Assembly (NCBI GenBank): GCA_927798255.1
Contig: CAKMMH010000127.1
Location: 1-5,447 of the forward strand
Reading direction: 5' to 3'
Source of the DNA: an uncultured bacterium
Lineage (GTDB): Bacteria; Bdellovibrionota_C; UBA2361; CAKMMH01
Length of the DNA: 5,447 bases
Part shown: positions 1 through 5,447 of the stretch, piece after piece
Numbering within the stretch: the first letter of the stretch is position 1
Layout: every line of letters begins with the position of its first letter
The notes under the pieces: generated by a model
What the model saw: the letters and a program-made list of their open reading frames with translations, nothing else
Database searches by the model: none
What the model was told of the DNA's origin: nothing
Program-made: the position numbers and the translations under genes

Positions 1-41
1 ATAGCGCTAAAGTTAAGTAACATATAAGTAAATCCTTTTTA

Positions 42-67
42 CTTTAAGAAATACTTAAAGCATTTTT
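42..67 (+). terminator. Weak terminator-like hairpin upstream of the first gene
   Basis: A perfect 7-bp inverted repeat (CTTTAAG at 42-48, CTTAAAG at 54-60) encloses a 5-nt loop (AAATA). It is followed after two bases by five T residues at 63-67. This has the form of a Rho-independent terminator, but each stem arm holds only two G/C pairs, so it would be weak. It could end a gene entering from the left: frame 3 reads S-A-K-V-K-stop at 3-20 and frame 1 reads eight codons before a stop at 25-27. Neither tail is long enough to recognise. In DNA this AT-rich, such a hairpin can also arise by chance. Confidence 0.3.
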
Positions 68-108
68 AAAATATTATAACTTTTATTTATTATACATTCT
101 TTTTAATT

Positions 109-1284
109 ATGAAAAAATACAAAATTATTCTAACCATATTTTTAGCTTTTACTTCTTTTATAGTAACTACATGCTCGCTATCTTTTGCAAGAGAATCAAT
201 TGATGGATATGACATAAAAGCTCCCAATATTGATGAAAATGATATTTCTAAAAATTTTAACGACAATAAAAATACATTAGTTAAAGATAATCAAAATGAA
301 AATAATCAAAATGAAGCTCGCGAAATATTAGAAATAGTAGAAGATGATACAGATAAAGCAAAAGATAAAAATTTAGATAAAAGCGAAGCTGATGATACTT
401 TAATTAATGATAATAATAAAAAAAATGAAATCGCTATTGAAGTTAATGATATCAAAGAAAACATTAATAAAGAAAATTCAAATGAACAAAATGAAGAGAT
501 AACAGTTGAAGAGTTATCAGATGAGGAGATTTCAAATGAGAAAGAAAAATCGATAAAAATCAACGATATTAATGATGGAGATAAAGATGAAGTTAACAAG
601 AAGGAGTCTAAAAAGATAGATAATAATACCGATAATGATGATACAAACGATACTGATAACGAAAAGAATGAAGATAATATAGATGATATAAATATTACCA
701 ATTTAACTTCAAGCGAAATCAAAGCTCTTGGAGTTAAAGTTAGAAATACTAAAGGTGACGAACAAAGGCGTATGTTAAAAGCACTAAAAAAATTAGGGAA
801 AAAAGCTAGCCCAGCGACAAATGAAATCATAGCCTCTCTTCATGAAAAAAAGACAGCAAATGAAGCTGTTGATATCTTAATTAACATTGGGACTGAAACT
901 GCTATTTTAGGACTAACAAAAATAATCTCTAATTCATCAAATCTTGATCTTAGTAATTATATATTACAAAATATTGCAAAACTTGGCCCTACTGCTGAAT
1001 TAGCGACAGAAGATCTAATAGCAAACTTCCAAAATGAAAAATTAAAGGAGAGTATTCTAAATGCGCTCGGCGATATTCAAGGCAAACGTGCATTTTATGA
1101 ACTTAAGGAAATATTAAAAAGCTATACGGAATCAGATAAAATTAAAATTTTAGCGCTTAAGAATTTATTAAAATTTAATGAAGCTAAAAATGAGTTACCT
1201 CTTCTTAGAAGATTATATAGGCAAAACATTCCATCAGATTTTTCTGATGAGCTTGCTAAAATTATTCCAGAGCTTGAAAATTAA
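109..1284 (+). CDS. Exported HEAT-like repeat protein with a long charged low-complexity linker
   Basis: 391 aa, not recognised as a named protein. Residues 1-27 form a Sec signal peptide: KKYK, then a hydrophobic core at about 6-21, with likely signal peptidase I cleavage after S-F-A (25-27). Cys22 lies in V-T-T-C, a poor lipobox, so a lipoprotein is less likely. Residues about 30-198 are low complexity, dominated by Asp, Asn, Glu and Lys, probably disordered and net acidic. From about 202 to the end the sequence becomes amphipathic helical repeats of HEAT/ARM type, about five units: 222-244 (L-K-K-L-G-K-K-A-S-P-A pattern), then units around ILINIG, IAKLGPTAELA, LNALGDIQG and the last near LLRRLY. 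HEAT domains normally bind protein partners, so a periplasmic or surface scaffold is the best inference. The ATG is the only sensible start, since it directly precedes the signal peptide, but no Shine-Dalgarno site is visible. The gene ends in three consecutive TAA codons, 7 nt from the stop of the convergent gene. Confidence 0.88.
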   Translation: MKKYKIILTIFLAFTSFIVTTCSLSFARESIDGYDIKAPNIDENDISKNFNDNKNTLVKDNQNENNQNEAREILEIVEDDTDKAKDKNLDKSEADDTLINDNNKKNEIAIEVNDIKENINKENSNEQNEEITVEELSDEEISNEKEKSIKINDINDGDKDEVNKKESKKIDNNTDNDDTNDTDNEKNEDNIDDINITNLTSSEIKALGVKVRNTKGDEQRRMLKALKKLGKKASPATNEIIASLHEKKTANEAVDILINIGTETAILGLTKIISNSSNLDLSNYILQNIAKLGPTAELATEDLIANFQNEKLKESILNALGDIQGKRAFYELKEILKSYTESDKIKILALKNLLKFNEAKNELPLLRRLYRQNIPSDFSDELAKIIPELEN

Positions 1285-1291
1285 TAATAAA

Positions 1292-2485
1292 TTAATATCT
1301 ATTTATAATAACATTTATTAATCCTGAAGCTTTTGGAGCATTCTTTATTCTATTTTTTGCTCTAAGGGTAATTCTTTTGTATTTTTCGTATAGATGTTTA
1401 TAATTAAGTTTTTTATAAATATCAGTTACGCTATCGTAAAGCTCTATTGATTTATCTTCTTTTAATGCAAGTTTGTAAATTTCTAAAGCTTTTTTATATA
1501 ATTTCTTATCTTTATATATATCAGCAAGAATATTTAGTATGTCGATATTATATGTTTTAAGTGCCACATCATTTAAGAGTTTTCTAATTACAAGCTTTTT
1601 CTTACCTTGCTTAAGTAATATATTATAATATTTAGCTTTATATGTAGCATTATTATTACTACTAGCAAGTGCTAATTTAATATATTTTTTAGCATTTGGA
1701 AAATCATTTTTTTCTAGGTATATATTAGAAAGCATATCGTAGCTTTCTGATGTACTAGGTGAAAATTCAATATTTTTCTTTAATTCTTTTATAGCATTAT
1801 CATAATCTTCCATGTTATATGCATCATAACACTTTAACAATTGAGTTCTTTGATTATCAGGAAATAATTTTTCTATAGTTTTTATTACTGCTCTTCTAAT
1901 CTTAGCGTAATCTGCAATTTTTAAGTAAGCAATATAAAGCTCTAAATTTTTGCTATCTTTCTTCATTGCATCATTTAAATAATCATTAGCGATTTCTAAA
2001 GGATGTTTTTTATAATTATCTTTAATATAGTCGATAGCCACTTTATTAGATGCTAAATCGGCTAAGATAATTGATATATATTTCATATTATCAATTGTAT
2101 TATCATTAACTTTAAACAATCTATCTATAAATGTTATTAGCAAATCATTATATCTTCCTTTTTTATTTTTAATTTTATTTAAAAACATATTAAAAGATTC
2201 AATATCTAAAATATTATAATTTATTGATTCTATAATATTATTAAGTGATTTCATTTCGTATTTTTTATATTCTTTCGTTTCACTTGCTAGATGGTTATAA
2301 CTTTTAGCAAGTAATCTATAAACAACGTGATTTTTATAATTATTATTTAGCGTGTATTCATATAGGGAAACACTATCTTTCCATGCAAAAAGGTAAGGTA
2401 TTCCAAAATATAAATTTATAATTATTAAAATTGAAACTAATGGCTTTAAAAGTTTTTTATTAATAGAGAATAAAAATAAAACCAC
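1292..2485 (-). CDS. C-terminal part of the TMTC-like protein: last membrane helices and TPR domain
   Basis: 397 aa if begun at the GTG at 2485, though the true frame extends upstream to the stops at 2606-2611. Residues 1-32 hold hydrophobic segments, and F-A-W-K-D-S-V-S-L-Y at about 33-42 matches the W-x-D-S segment that joins the last helices to the TPRs in TMTC-like proteins. The rest is helical, with clear TPRs at about 216-248 (D-Y-D-N-A-I-K-E-L), 249-276 (Y-L-E-K-N-D-F-P-N-A-K-K-Y) and 315-344 (Y-K-D-K-K-L-Y-K-K-A-L-E-I-Y). More degenerate helical pairs fill 50-215. In the family the TPR region faces the extracytoplasmic side and is thought to bind protein substrates. Codon structure is intact throughout, so decay has not gone far. 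Its stop lies 7 nt from that of the HEAT-repeat gene, tail to tail, with no strong terminator between. Confidence 0.72.
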   Translation of the reverse strand: MVLFLFSINKKLLKPLVSILIIINLYFGIPYLFAWKDSVSLYEYTLNNNYKNHVVYRLLAKSYNHLASETKEYKKYEMKSLNNIIESINYNILDIESFNMFLNKIKNKKGRYNDLLITFIDRLFKVNDNTIDNMKYISIILADLASNKVAIDYIKDNYKKHPLEIANDYLNDAMKKDSKNLELYIAYLKIADYAKIRRAVIKTIEKLFPDNQRTQLLKCYDAYNMEDYDNAIKELKKNIEFSPSTSESYDMLSNIYLEKNDFPNAKKYIKLALASSNNNATYKAKYYNILLKQGKKKLVIRKLLNDVALKTYNIDILNILADIYKDKKLYKKALEIYKLALKEDKSIELYDSVTDIYKKLNYKHLYEKYKRITLRAKNRIKNAPKASGLINVIINRY

Positions 2486-2611
2486 ACCGAATTTTGGTAT
2501 ATAACACCACCTATCAGCAATTGCCTGAATGCCAATTTGTGAAATTTGAAGATAAGGTAAAATTGTAAAAAAGAAAAAGAATAAAGAAAATATAAATAAT
2601 GGATTTTACTA
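2486..2611 (-). other. Tandem TAG-TAA stops and 40 untranslated but family-like codons
   Basis: On the minus strand the frame reads TAT AGA TAG TAA AAT CCA. After the two stops come 40 open codons before the GTG at 2485. Translated, they give a hydrophobic helix (L-F-I-F-S-L-F-F-F-F-F-T-I-L-P) followed by I-Q-A-I-A-D-R-W-C-Y-I-P. This matches the TMTC-family pattern of a membrane helix ending in Pro, then a D-R-x-Y-x-P motif. The segment is therefore coding in origin, not spacer. It holds no ATG, GTG or TTG in this frame, and no Shine-Dalgarno site lies in front of the GTG at 2485. Independent translation of the downstream part therefore looks poor. Confidence 0.8.
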
Positions 2612-3538
2612 TCTATAAATATAGGAAAAAATAATAAAAAATAAAATTAAAAAAATAAAAATTATCCCTTTTAAATTTGATATCGTATCGTATGGATGAT
2701 CGTACATTATTGACAAATCACTAGGAAAAAACACTCGTCTTATATAACTTAAAACATAAAATGAAGCGTTATATATTTTTTTAATAATCGACAAATCTTT
2801 ATAATTATAAATTGCTCCCCACTTTGTTTGAGTTACAATTCCTGCATAAACCGTAATAATTGAAAGAATTATAAAAGGAATTTTTTCTAGAAATAATTTT
2901 ATCGAAATCTTTATAGTTAATTTTTCTTTTTTATTACTATATGTAGAAAAATTATATAAATAATCTATTAAGAACATAACAAACGTAAAAAATACTATTG
3001 AAGATTTAACAAGCGCACCTAATAGCATTGAAATAAATGTAAAAAACAAAAATTTTTTATTTTTATTTTCTTTGTATATTAAATAAAAAAGCATGGTTAA
3101 GAAAAAATAGAATCCGTTTAAAAGATCCTTTCTTGATGAAACCCAAACAACAGGTTCAATATTTAATGCAAGAATTGAGAAAAAAAGTGAAACAAAAAAT
3201 GACTTTAATCTATTTTTTAGGATTAAGTTTGTGCATAAAAAAACAAGATAAGCATTTATAATATGAATAATTAAATTATGAATATGAAATATGATAGCTT
3301 CTCCATTTCCTATATAATAATCTAGCATATATGATAACCATAACAATGGAGAGTAATGTCCAAAATAGGTTGTTGTAAATGCCCATTTAATATTTTCAAG
3401 AGAAATCGATTGAACTTTTACGTTATGTCCGACATATATATAGTCATCAAGATTTATAAAGTTATTACTTATTCCGCATGAATATATAAGTGCATTAATC
3501 GCAAACAGAACCAAGAATATTACTAACTTATTTCTCAT
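2609..3538 (-). CDS. N-terminal part of TMTC-like GT-C membrane glycosyltransferase (truncated)
   Basis: 309 aa ending at TAG. The start is supported by AGGT 5 nt before the ATG. Residue 4 onward is a membrane segment (signal anchor), followed by the extracytoplasmic F-I-N-L-D-D motif with Asp31-Asp32. The DD pair is the usual acidic, metal- or donor-binding motif in the first loop of GT-C enzymes. W52, Y62-S-P and F84-H-x-H-N match family positions in that loop and the next helix. Residues 128-138 (E-P-V-V-W-V-S-S-R-K-D) are the clearest family signature of the DUF1736/TMTC group. Several further hydrophobic helices follow (about 140-156, 163-190, 220-235, 290-307). The ORF stops in a membrane helix or the loop just after it, before the conserved A-D-R-W segment, so the product would lack the last helices and the TPR domain. 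Whether this fragment is stable or active is unknown. Confidence 0.75.
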   Translation of the reverse strand: MRNKLVIFLVLFAINALIYSCGISNNFINLDDYIYVGHNVKVQSISLENIKWAFTTTYFGHYSPLLWLSYMLDYYIGNGEAIIFHIHNLIIHIINAYLVFLCTNLILKNRLKSFFVSLFFSILALNIEPVVWVSSRKDLLNGFYFFLTMLFYLIYKENKNKKFLFFTFISMLLGALVKSSIVFFTFVMFLIDYLYNFSTYSNKKEKLTIKISIKLFLEKIPFIILSIITVYAGIVTQTKWGAIYNYKDLSIIKKIYNASFYVLSYIRRVFFPSDLSIMYDHPYDTISNLKGIIFIFLILFFIIFSYIYR

Positions 3539-3543
3539 TTATT

Positions 3544-3547
3544 ACCT
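3544..3547 (-). promoter_or_regulatory. Shine-Dalgarno site of the TMTC-like gene
   Basis: On the minus strand AGGT lies 5 nt before the ATG at 3538-3536 (AGGT-AATAA-ATG). The same AGGT and spacing occur at the divergent gene at 3923, which supports both starts. Confidence 0.55.
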
Positions 3548-3708
3548 ACTTAACCATACAAAGCCTATAGCAGTGTTATTAAACATAAATAACCCACTAT
3601 AAGGATACTATATTATATATAGCTTAGGAAATATGTGATTTTTAAGTATAAAATATCATCAAATAACTTAACATACTGTTATTATTAGAAAATTCTTAAA
3701 TCCATAAT

Positions 3709-3736
3709 TTGCATAAATTATTCAGCATGTTATATT
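3709..3736 (+). promoter_or_regulatory. Possible sigma70-type promoter for the Cys-rich gene
   Basis: TTGCAT (3709-3714), a 16-nt spacer and TATATT (3731-3736) form the best -35/-10 pair I can find on this strand. The -10 matches consensus at 5 of 6 positions, the -35 at only 3 of 6. If used, transcription would start near 3743 and leave a leader of about 180 nt containing both inverted repeats. In DNA this AT-rich, such matches are common by chance. Confidence 0.25.
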
Positions 3737-3749
3737 AAAACGTAGTTTG

Positions 3750-3831
3750 TATTTTTTATTAAAAATCGGAATTTATTTTTTCAAGATCCAAGAATGTCTT
3801 AAATTTTAAGAATTGTTTTTAATAAAAAATA
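3750..3831. repeat. 16-bp perfect inverted repeat, arms 50 nt apart
   Basis: The left arm at 3750-3765 (TATTTTTTATTAAAAA) is the exact reverse complement of 3816-3831. The 50-nt interval includes a smaller CTTAAA-T-TTTAAG palindrome at 3798-3810. All arm bases are A or T and each arm is itself nearly palindromic. It could form a cruciform or a long hairpin in the leader RNA, but low complexity makes chance a real alternative. Confidence 0.5.
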
Positions 3832-3847
3832 AATTTTAATTAGTTTT

Positions 3848-3880
3848 TTAATTTATAATTTTCAAAAAATTATAAATTAA
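3848..3880 (+). repeat. 15-bp perfect hairpin with 3-nt loop and following T-tract, upstream of the Cys-rich gene
   Basis: The left arm at 3848-3862 (TTAATTTATAATTTT) and right arm at 3866-3880 (AAAATTATAAATTAA) are perfectly complementary around the loop CAA. A TATTTTTT tract follows at 3881-3888. The shape is that of an intrinsic terminator or attenuator on the plus strand, although the stem contains no G/C pair. It ends 42 nt before the ATG at 3923, so a role in expression of that gene (attenuation, RNA stability, protein binding) is possible. The left arm also holds TATAAT (3854-3859), which could instead act as a -10 box. Confidence 0.55.
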
Positions 3881-3911
3881 TATTTTTTCAACCTTAGCTT
3901 TAAATAATTAT

Positions 3912-3920
3912 AAAGGTGAT
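3912..3920 (+). promoter_or_regulatory. Strong Shine-Dalgarno site of the Cys-rich gene
   Basis: AAAGGTGAT lies just before TT-ATG. AGGTGAT can pair over seven bases with the conserved 3' end of 16S rRNA, and its AGGT core sits 5 nt from the ATG at 3923. This fixes the start and is the best ribosome site in the window. Confidence 0.8.
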
Positions 3921-3922
3921 TT

Positions 3923-5447
3923 ATGAAACATGTCTGTTACAAATCGTTAAAGAATCTTTTAACGACTCTTTCTTTATTAGTAGCATTAATTGCGATTCAG
4001 AGTTCTTCTGCTCTTGCAAGTAATGAGCAATCATTCTCTGGTTCTGACAGAGAGCTATTTCACTTATTACAAGAAAAATTACTTGCAAGTGAGCCTAGTG
4101 TTACATCGAGTGCTCCGTGCCCAAAAGGAACTGGATACTTTCCTCATTGCTATAATGTTTTAAATAGAGGAATATACGTAGGGATGGGTGTTAGCACCGA
4201 CGGTACAAATACTGCGCGTCCTACTCTTACAAAGTTTTGTCAACTTTTAGGGTATGATACTTTTAAACCAGGTTCTGGAAAATATAGTACATATTCAAGT
4301 TACAATGATGAGCTTATTGTAAAGCTTAATCCTAGTAACGGCAAATGGGAAAAAGCATCAACTAATGCTTTCTGGACTGGATTTACTTGCATAAATACCA
4401 CTTCAACAGATACTTCTTCTTCTGATATCTCTAATACAAACTGTAATGATACTAGAGATAACGATGACGACGGATATGTTGATAGCCAAGATGCAGGTTG
4501 CCAAGGTGATTGTGGTATAACTTATTACTGCGGTGACAGCACAACTGATGGTACCATGTCAGATGGGAATGAGAAAGCACAAGAAGTTACCTATACCTCA
4601 GTTTATAACGTAACAAACGATGGTGACGTTACACTTGAAATGTTAAATGATGATGTTTCATTCGTATTAAAAAGAGTAGAAGACGGAAAGGCTGTTGTTA
4701 TTGGTATGTGTAACGAATGGGTTGATGAAGTTGGTACTAATTTAGCCCCAGTTCCTACAAACCTTACAGCTGCTAAGAGTATTACTAAAAACGGTGCTAT
4801 AAATGCTGCGGTTGTATATGACAGAGATGGAAATCAACAAATTTTCTTTCCAGTAGATGGAAGCATTACTTGTCCACAAGCTGCAAGAAGTGACACAGCA
4901 GCTGGAAAAGCAACCATTGCTCAAAGAACCGTTAAGGTTAAAAAAGGTGATACTATTTATATAAATACAAGACATGAGAAAAATCCTGCAGAAAGAGAAC
5001 ATAATGGTATTTCATTTAGAAAAACTTGTTCAACTTCACCTTGCGATGAAAATAAAGCTTATACATCTTCTGAAACTGATAACGAAAAAGAATATTATAA
5101 GCAAGGTACTACAAGCTATACTAAGAACGGTAAAACTACTCAAGTTACTGATGAATGCGTTAACACTCAAAGATTAGCTGAATATTATGCTACGACTACA
5201 CCTAAGTTTGATTCTAATGACAAGCCTATTGAAGGTCGTGGATTAGTATATTACAACTGTCCATATGGTTGTTATGAAGGAGCTTGTAAGCATGAATGTG
5301 AAACAAATGATGATTGTACAAATTCTGCAAAACCTGTTTGTAACCCATCAAGCTTAACTTGCGAAGCTTGTCCAAGTGGTAAAATTTACAACACAGCCAC
5401 CAAGACTTGTACAGAGTGTATAACAAATGCAAACTGTCCTTCAAGCA
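3923..5447 (+). CDS. Large secreted cysteine-rich protein, N-terminal 508 codons (runs off window)
   Basis: No stop codon occurs in 508 codons, so the gene continues beyond the window. I do not recognise the protein. Residues 1-32 are a signal peptide (Lys at 2, 7 and 10, hydrophobic core 12-25, cleavage after A-L-A 30-32). Residues about 60-160 hold four Cys (66, 76, 106, 156) and many aromatics (F-C-Q-L-L-G-Y-D). Residues 174-197 form a Cys-bounded acidic loop, D-N-D-D-D-G-Y-V-D between C174 and C193, resembling the N-D-x-D-G calcium-loop segments of bacterial surface proteins. Residues about 210-435 look like beta-rich domains with scattered Cys (263, 317, 369, 374, 412). From 446, eleven Cys fall within 60 residues (446, 450, 455, 459, 465, 473, 480, 483, 496, 499, 505). 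C459-E-T-N-D-D-C and C499-I-T-N-A-N-C mark the start of two repeat units 40 residues apart. Disulfide bonding and export to periplasm or cell surface are likely. The gene is clearly less AT-rich than its neighbours, which fits strong expression or a different origin. Confidence 0.88.
   Translation, partial: MKHVCYKSLKNLLTTLSLLVALIAIQSSSALASNEQSFSGSDRELFHLLQEKLLASEPSVTSSAPCPKGTGYFPHCYNVLNRGIYVGMGVSTDGTNTARPTLTKFCQLLGYDTFKPGSGKYSTYSSYNDELIVKLNPSNGKWEKASTNAFWTGFTCINTTSTDTSSSDISNTNCNDTRDNDDDGYVDSQDAGCQGDCGITYYCGDSTTDGTMSDGNEKAQEVTYTSVYNVTNDGDVTLEMLNDDVSFVLKRVEDGKAVVIGMCNEWVDEVGTNLAPVPTNLTAAKSITKNGAINAAVVYDRDGNQQIFFPVDGSITCPQAARSDTAAGKATIAQRTVKVKKGDTIYINTRHEKNPAEREHNGISFRKTCSTSPCDENKAYTSSETDNEKEYYKQGTTSYTKNGKTTQVTDECVNTQRLAEYYATTTPKFDSNDKPIEGRGLVYYNCPYGCYEGACKHECETNDDCTNSAKPVCNPSSLTCEACPSGKIYNTATKTCTECITNANCPSS
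5297..5447 (+). repeat. Start of a 120-bp-period Cys-rich repeat inside the secreted protein
   Basis: Residues from C459 (C-E-T-N-D-D-C-T-N-S) and from C499 (C-I-T-N-A-N-C-P-S-S) align with identical Cys spacing and shared T-N. The offset is 40 codons, 120 nt. The first unit continues P-V-C-N-P-S-S-L-T-C-E-A-C-P-S-G; the second is cut by the window edge. DNA identity between them is modest, so the duplication is old or only the protein pattern is kept. Confidence 0.55.

Larger units (their letters stand above)
1292..3538 (-). pseudogene. TMTC/DUF1736-like GT-C membrane protein with C-terminal TPRs, interrupted by two in-frame stops
   Basis: Read as one gene, this frame runs from the ATG at 3538 to the TAA at 1294-1292. 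It has 746 sense codons plus two adjacent internal stops (TAG at 2611-2609, TAA at 2608-2606), all in the same frame. The order is that of TMTC-like proteins: N-terminal D-D motif, conserved E-P-x-x-W-V-x-S-R-K-D loop, many membrane helices, an A-D-R-W-x-Y-I-P segment, a W-K-D-S segment, then TPRs. The total length also suits that architecture. Family members are polytopic GT-C glycosyltransferases or relatives; the eukaryotic TMTCs transfer mannose from dolichol-phosphate-mannose to Ser/Thr of exported proteins. The bacterial donor and target are unknown. Apart from the two stops I see no frameshift or deletion, so the lesion is recent, is an assembly error, or is read through. The parts are given separately. 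Confidence 0.7.
3539..3922. other. Divergent intergenic region with inverted repeats, no gene seen
   Basis: These 384 bases separate two divergently transcribed genes and must hold both promoters. I find no tRNA- or rRNA-like segment and no convincing ORF. The TMTC side (3539-3640) contains TATAAT on the minus strand (3617-3612) without a clear -35 partner. The right half (3750-3880) is almost pure A/T and holds the inverted repeats listed separately. Confidence 0.6.

Noticed and set aside
306..830. 174-codon open frame on the minus strand
   Set aside because: It is antisense to the low-complexity linker of the exported HEAT-like protein. GAT/AAT/GAA/AAA codons read backwards give Ser/Leu/Ile/Phe codons, hence the Ser/Leu/Phe-rich product. 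No Shine-Dalgarno site or domain pattern supports it.
1285..1320. TAATAAAT / ATTTATTA inverted repeat between the convergent genes
   Set aside because: The 8-bp stem is all A/T with a 20-nt loop and no clear T-tract, and it overlaps the coding end of the TPR ORF. It is not distinguishable from chance here.
2606..2611. Genome-wide reassignment of TAG/TAA to Gln as explanation of the split gene
   Set aside because: Reading R-Q-Q-N at the site would be plausible protein. However, TAA ends both the HEAT-like gene (three times in a row) and the TPR ORF, and the 508-codon Cys-rich frame uses only CAA/CAG for Gln.
3691..3814. 10-nt inverted repeat AATTCTTAAA (3691-3700) and TTTAAGAATT (3805-3814)
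   Set aside because: Short, AT-rich arms more than 100 nt apart are expected by chance in this composition.
4742..5444. Three short open frames (4742-5002 minus, 4974-5177 plus, 5226-5444 minus)
   Set aside because: All lie inside the 508-codon secreted protein frame, which has a signal peptide, a strong ribosome site and ordered Cys spacing. The short frames have none of these.
1..5447. CRISPR array, tRNA or rRNA gene, transposase or IS ends
   Set aside because: I saw no regularly spaced direct repeats with unique spacers, no cloverleaf-like or rRNA-like segment, and no transposase or integrase motif on either strand.

Overview
The window is very AT-rich. Sample lines run from about 17-18% G+C (3241-3300, 10/60; 1501-1560, 11/60) to about 40-45% (4201-4260, 24/60; 4501-4560, 27/60). 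It comes from a prokaryote that exports proteins through Sec signal peptides and uses Shine-Dalgarno sites of the form AGGT followed by 5 nt and ATG. Gene content (a secreted HEAT-repeat protein, a TMTC-like GT-C membrane protein with TPRs, a secreted Cys-rich protein with Asp-rich loops) suits a low-GC bacterium, probably from a little-studied lineage. I cannot name a taxon, and an archaeon is not strictly excluded.

Layout. 1-108: short leader with a weak hairpin plus T-run, possibly the terminator of a gene to the left. 109-1284 (+): exported protein with a long Asp/Asn/Glu/Lys-rich linker and a C-terminal HEAT-like helical repeat domain. 1292-3538 (-): one ancestral gene for a TMTC/DUF1736-like polytopic GT-C protein with a C-terminal TPR domain. 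It is convergent with the first gene, with only 7 nt between stop codons. It is interrupted by two consecutive in-frame stops (TAG TAA, 2611-2606), giving an N-terminal membrane ORF (2609-3538) and a C-terminal TPR ORF (1292-2485). The 40 codons between the stops and the downstream GTG still read as conserved family sequence. 3539-3922: divergent intergenic region with AT-only inverted repeats and a possible long structured leader. 3923-5447 (+): open to the window edge, the first 508 codons of a large secreted cysteine-rich protein with a C-bounded DNDDDG loop and the start of a Cys repeat array with a 40-residue period.

How they fit together. All three loci concern the membrane or the outside of the cell. 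GT-C proteins of the TMTC type glycosylate exported proteins in eukaryotes, so the interrupted gene could once have modified surface proteins such as its divergent neighbour. That is inference from position only. The two most notable points are the tandem-stop interruption of an otherwise intact frame, and the unrecognised Cys-rich secreted protein behind a hairpin-rich leader.
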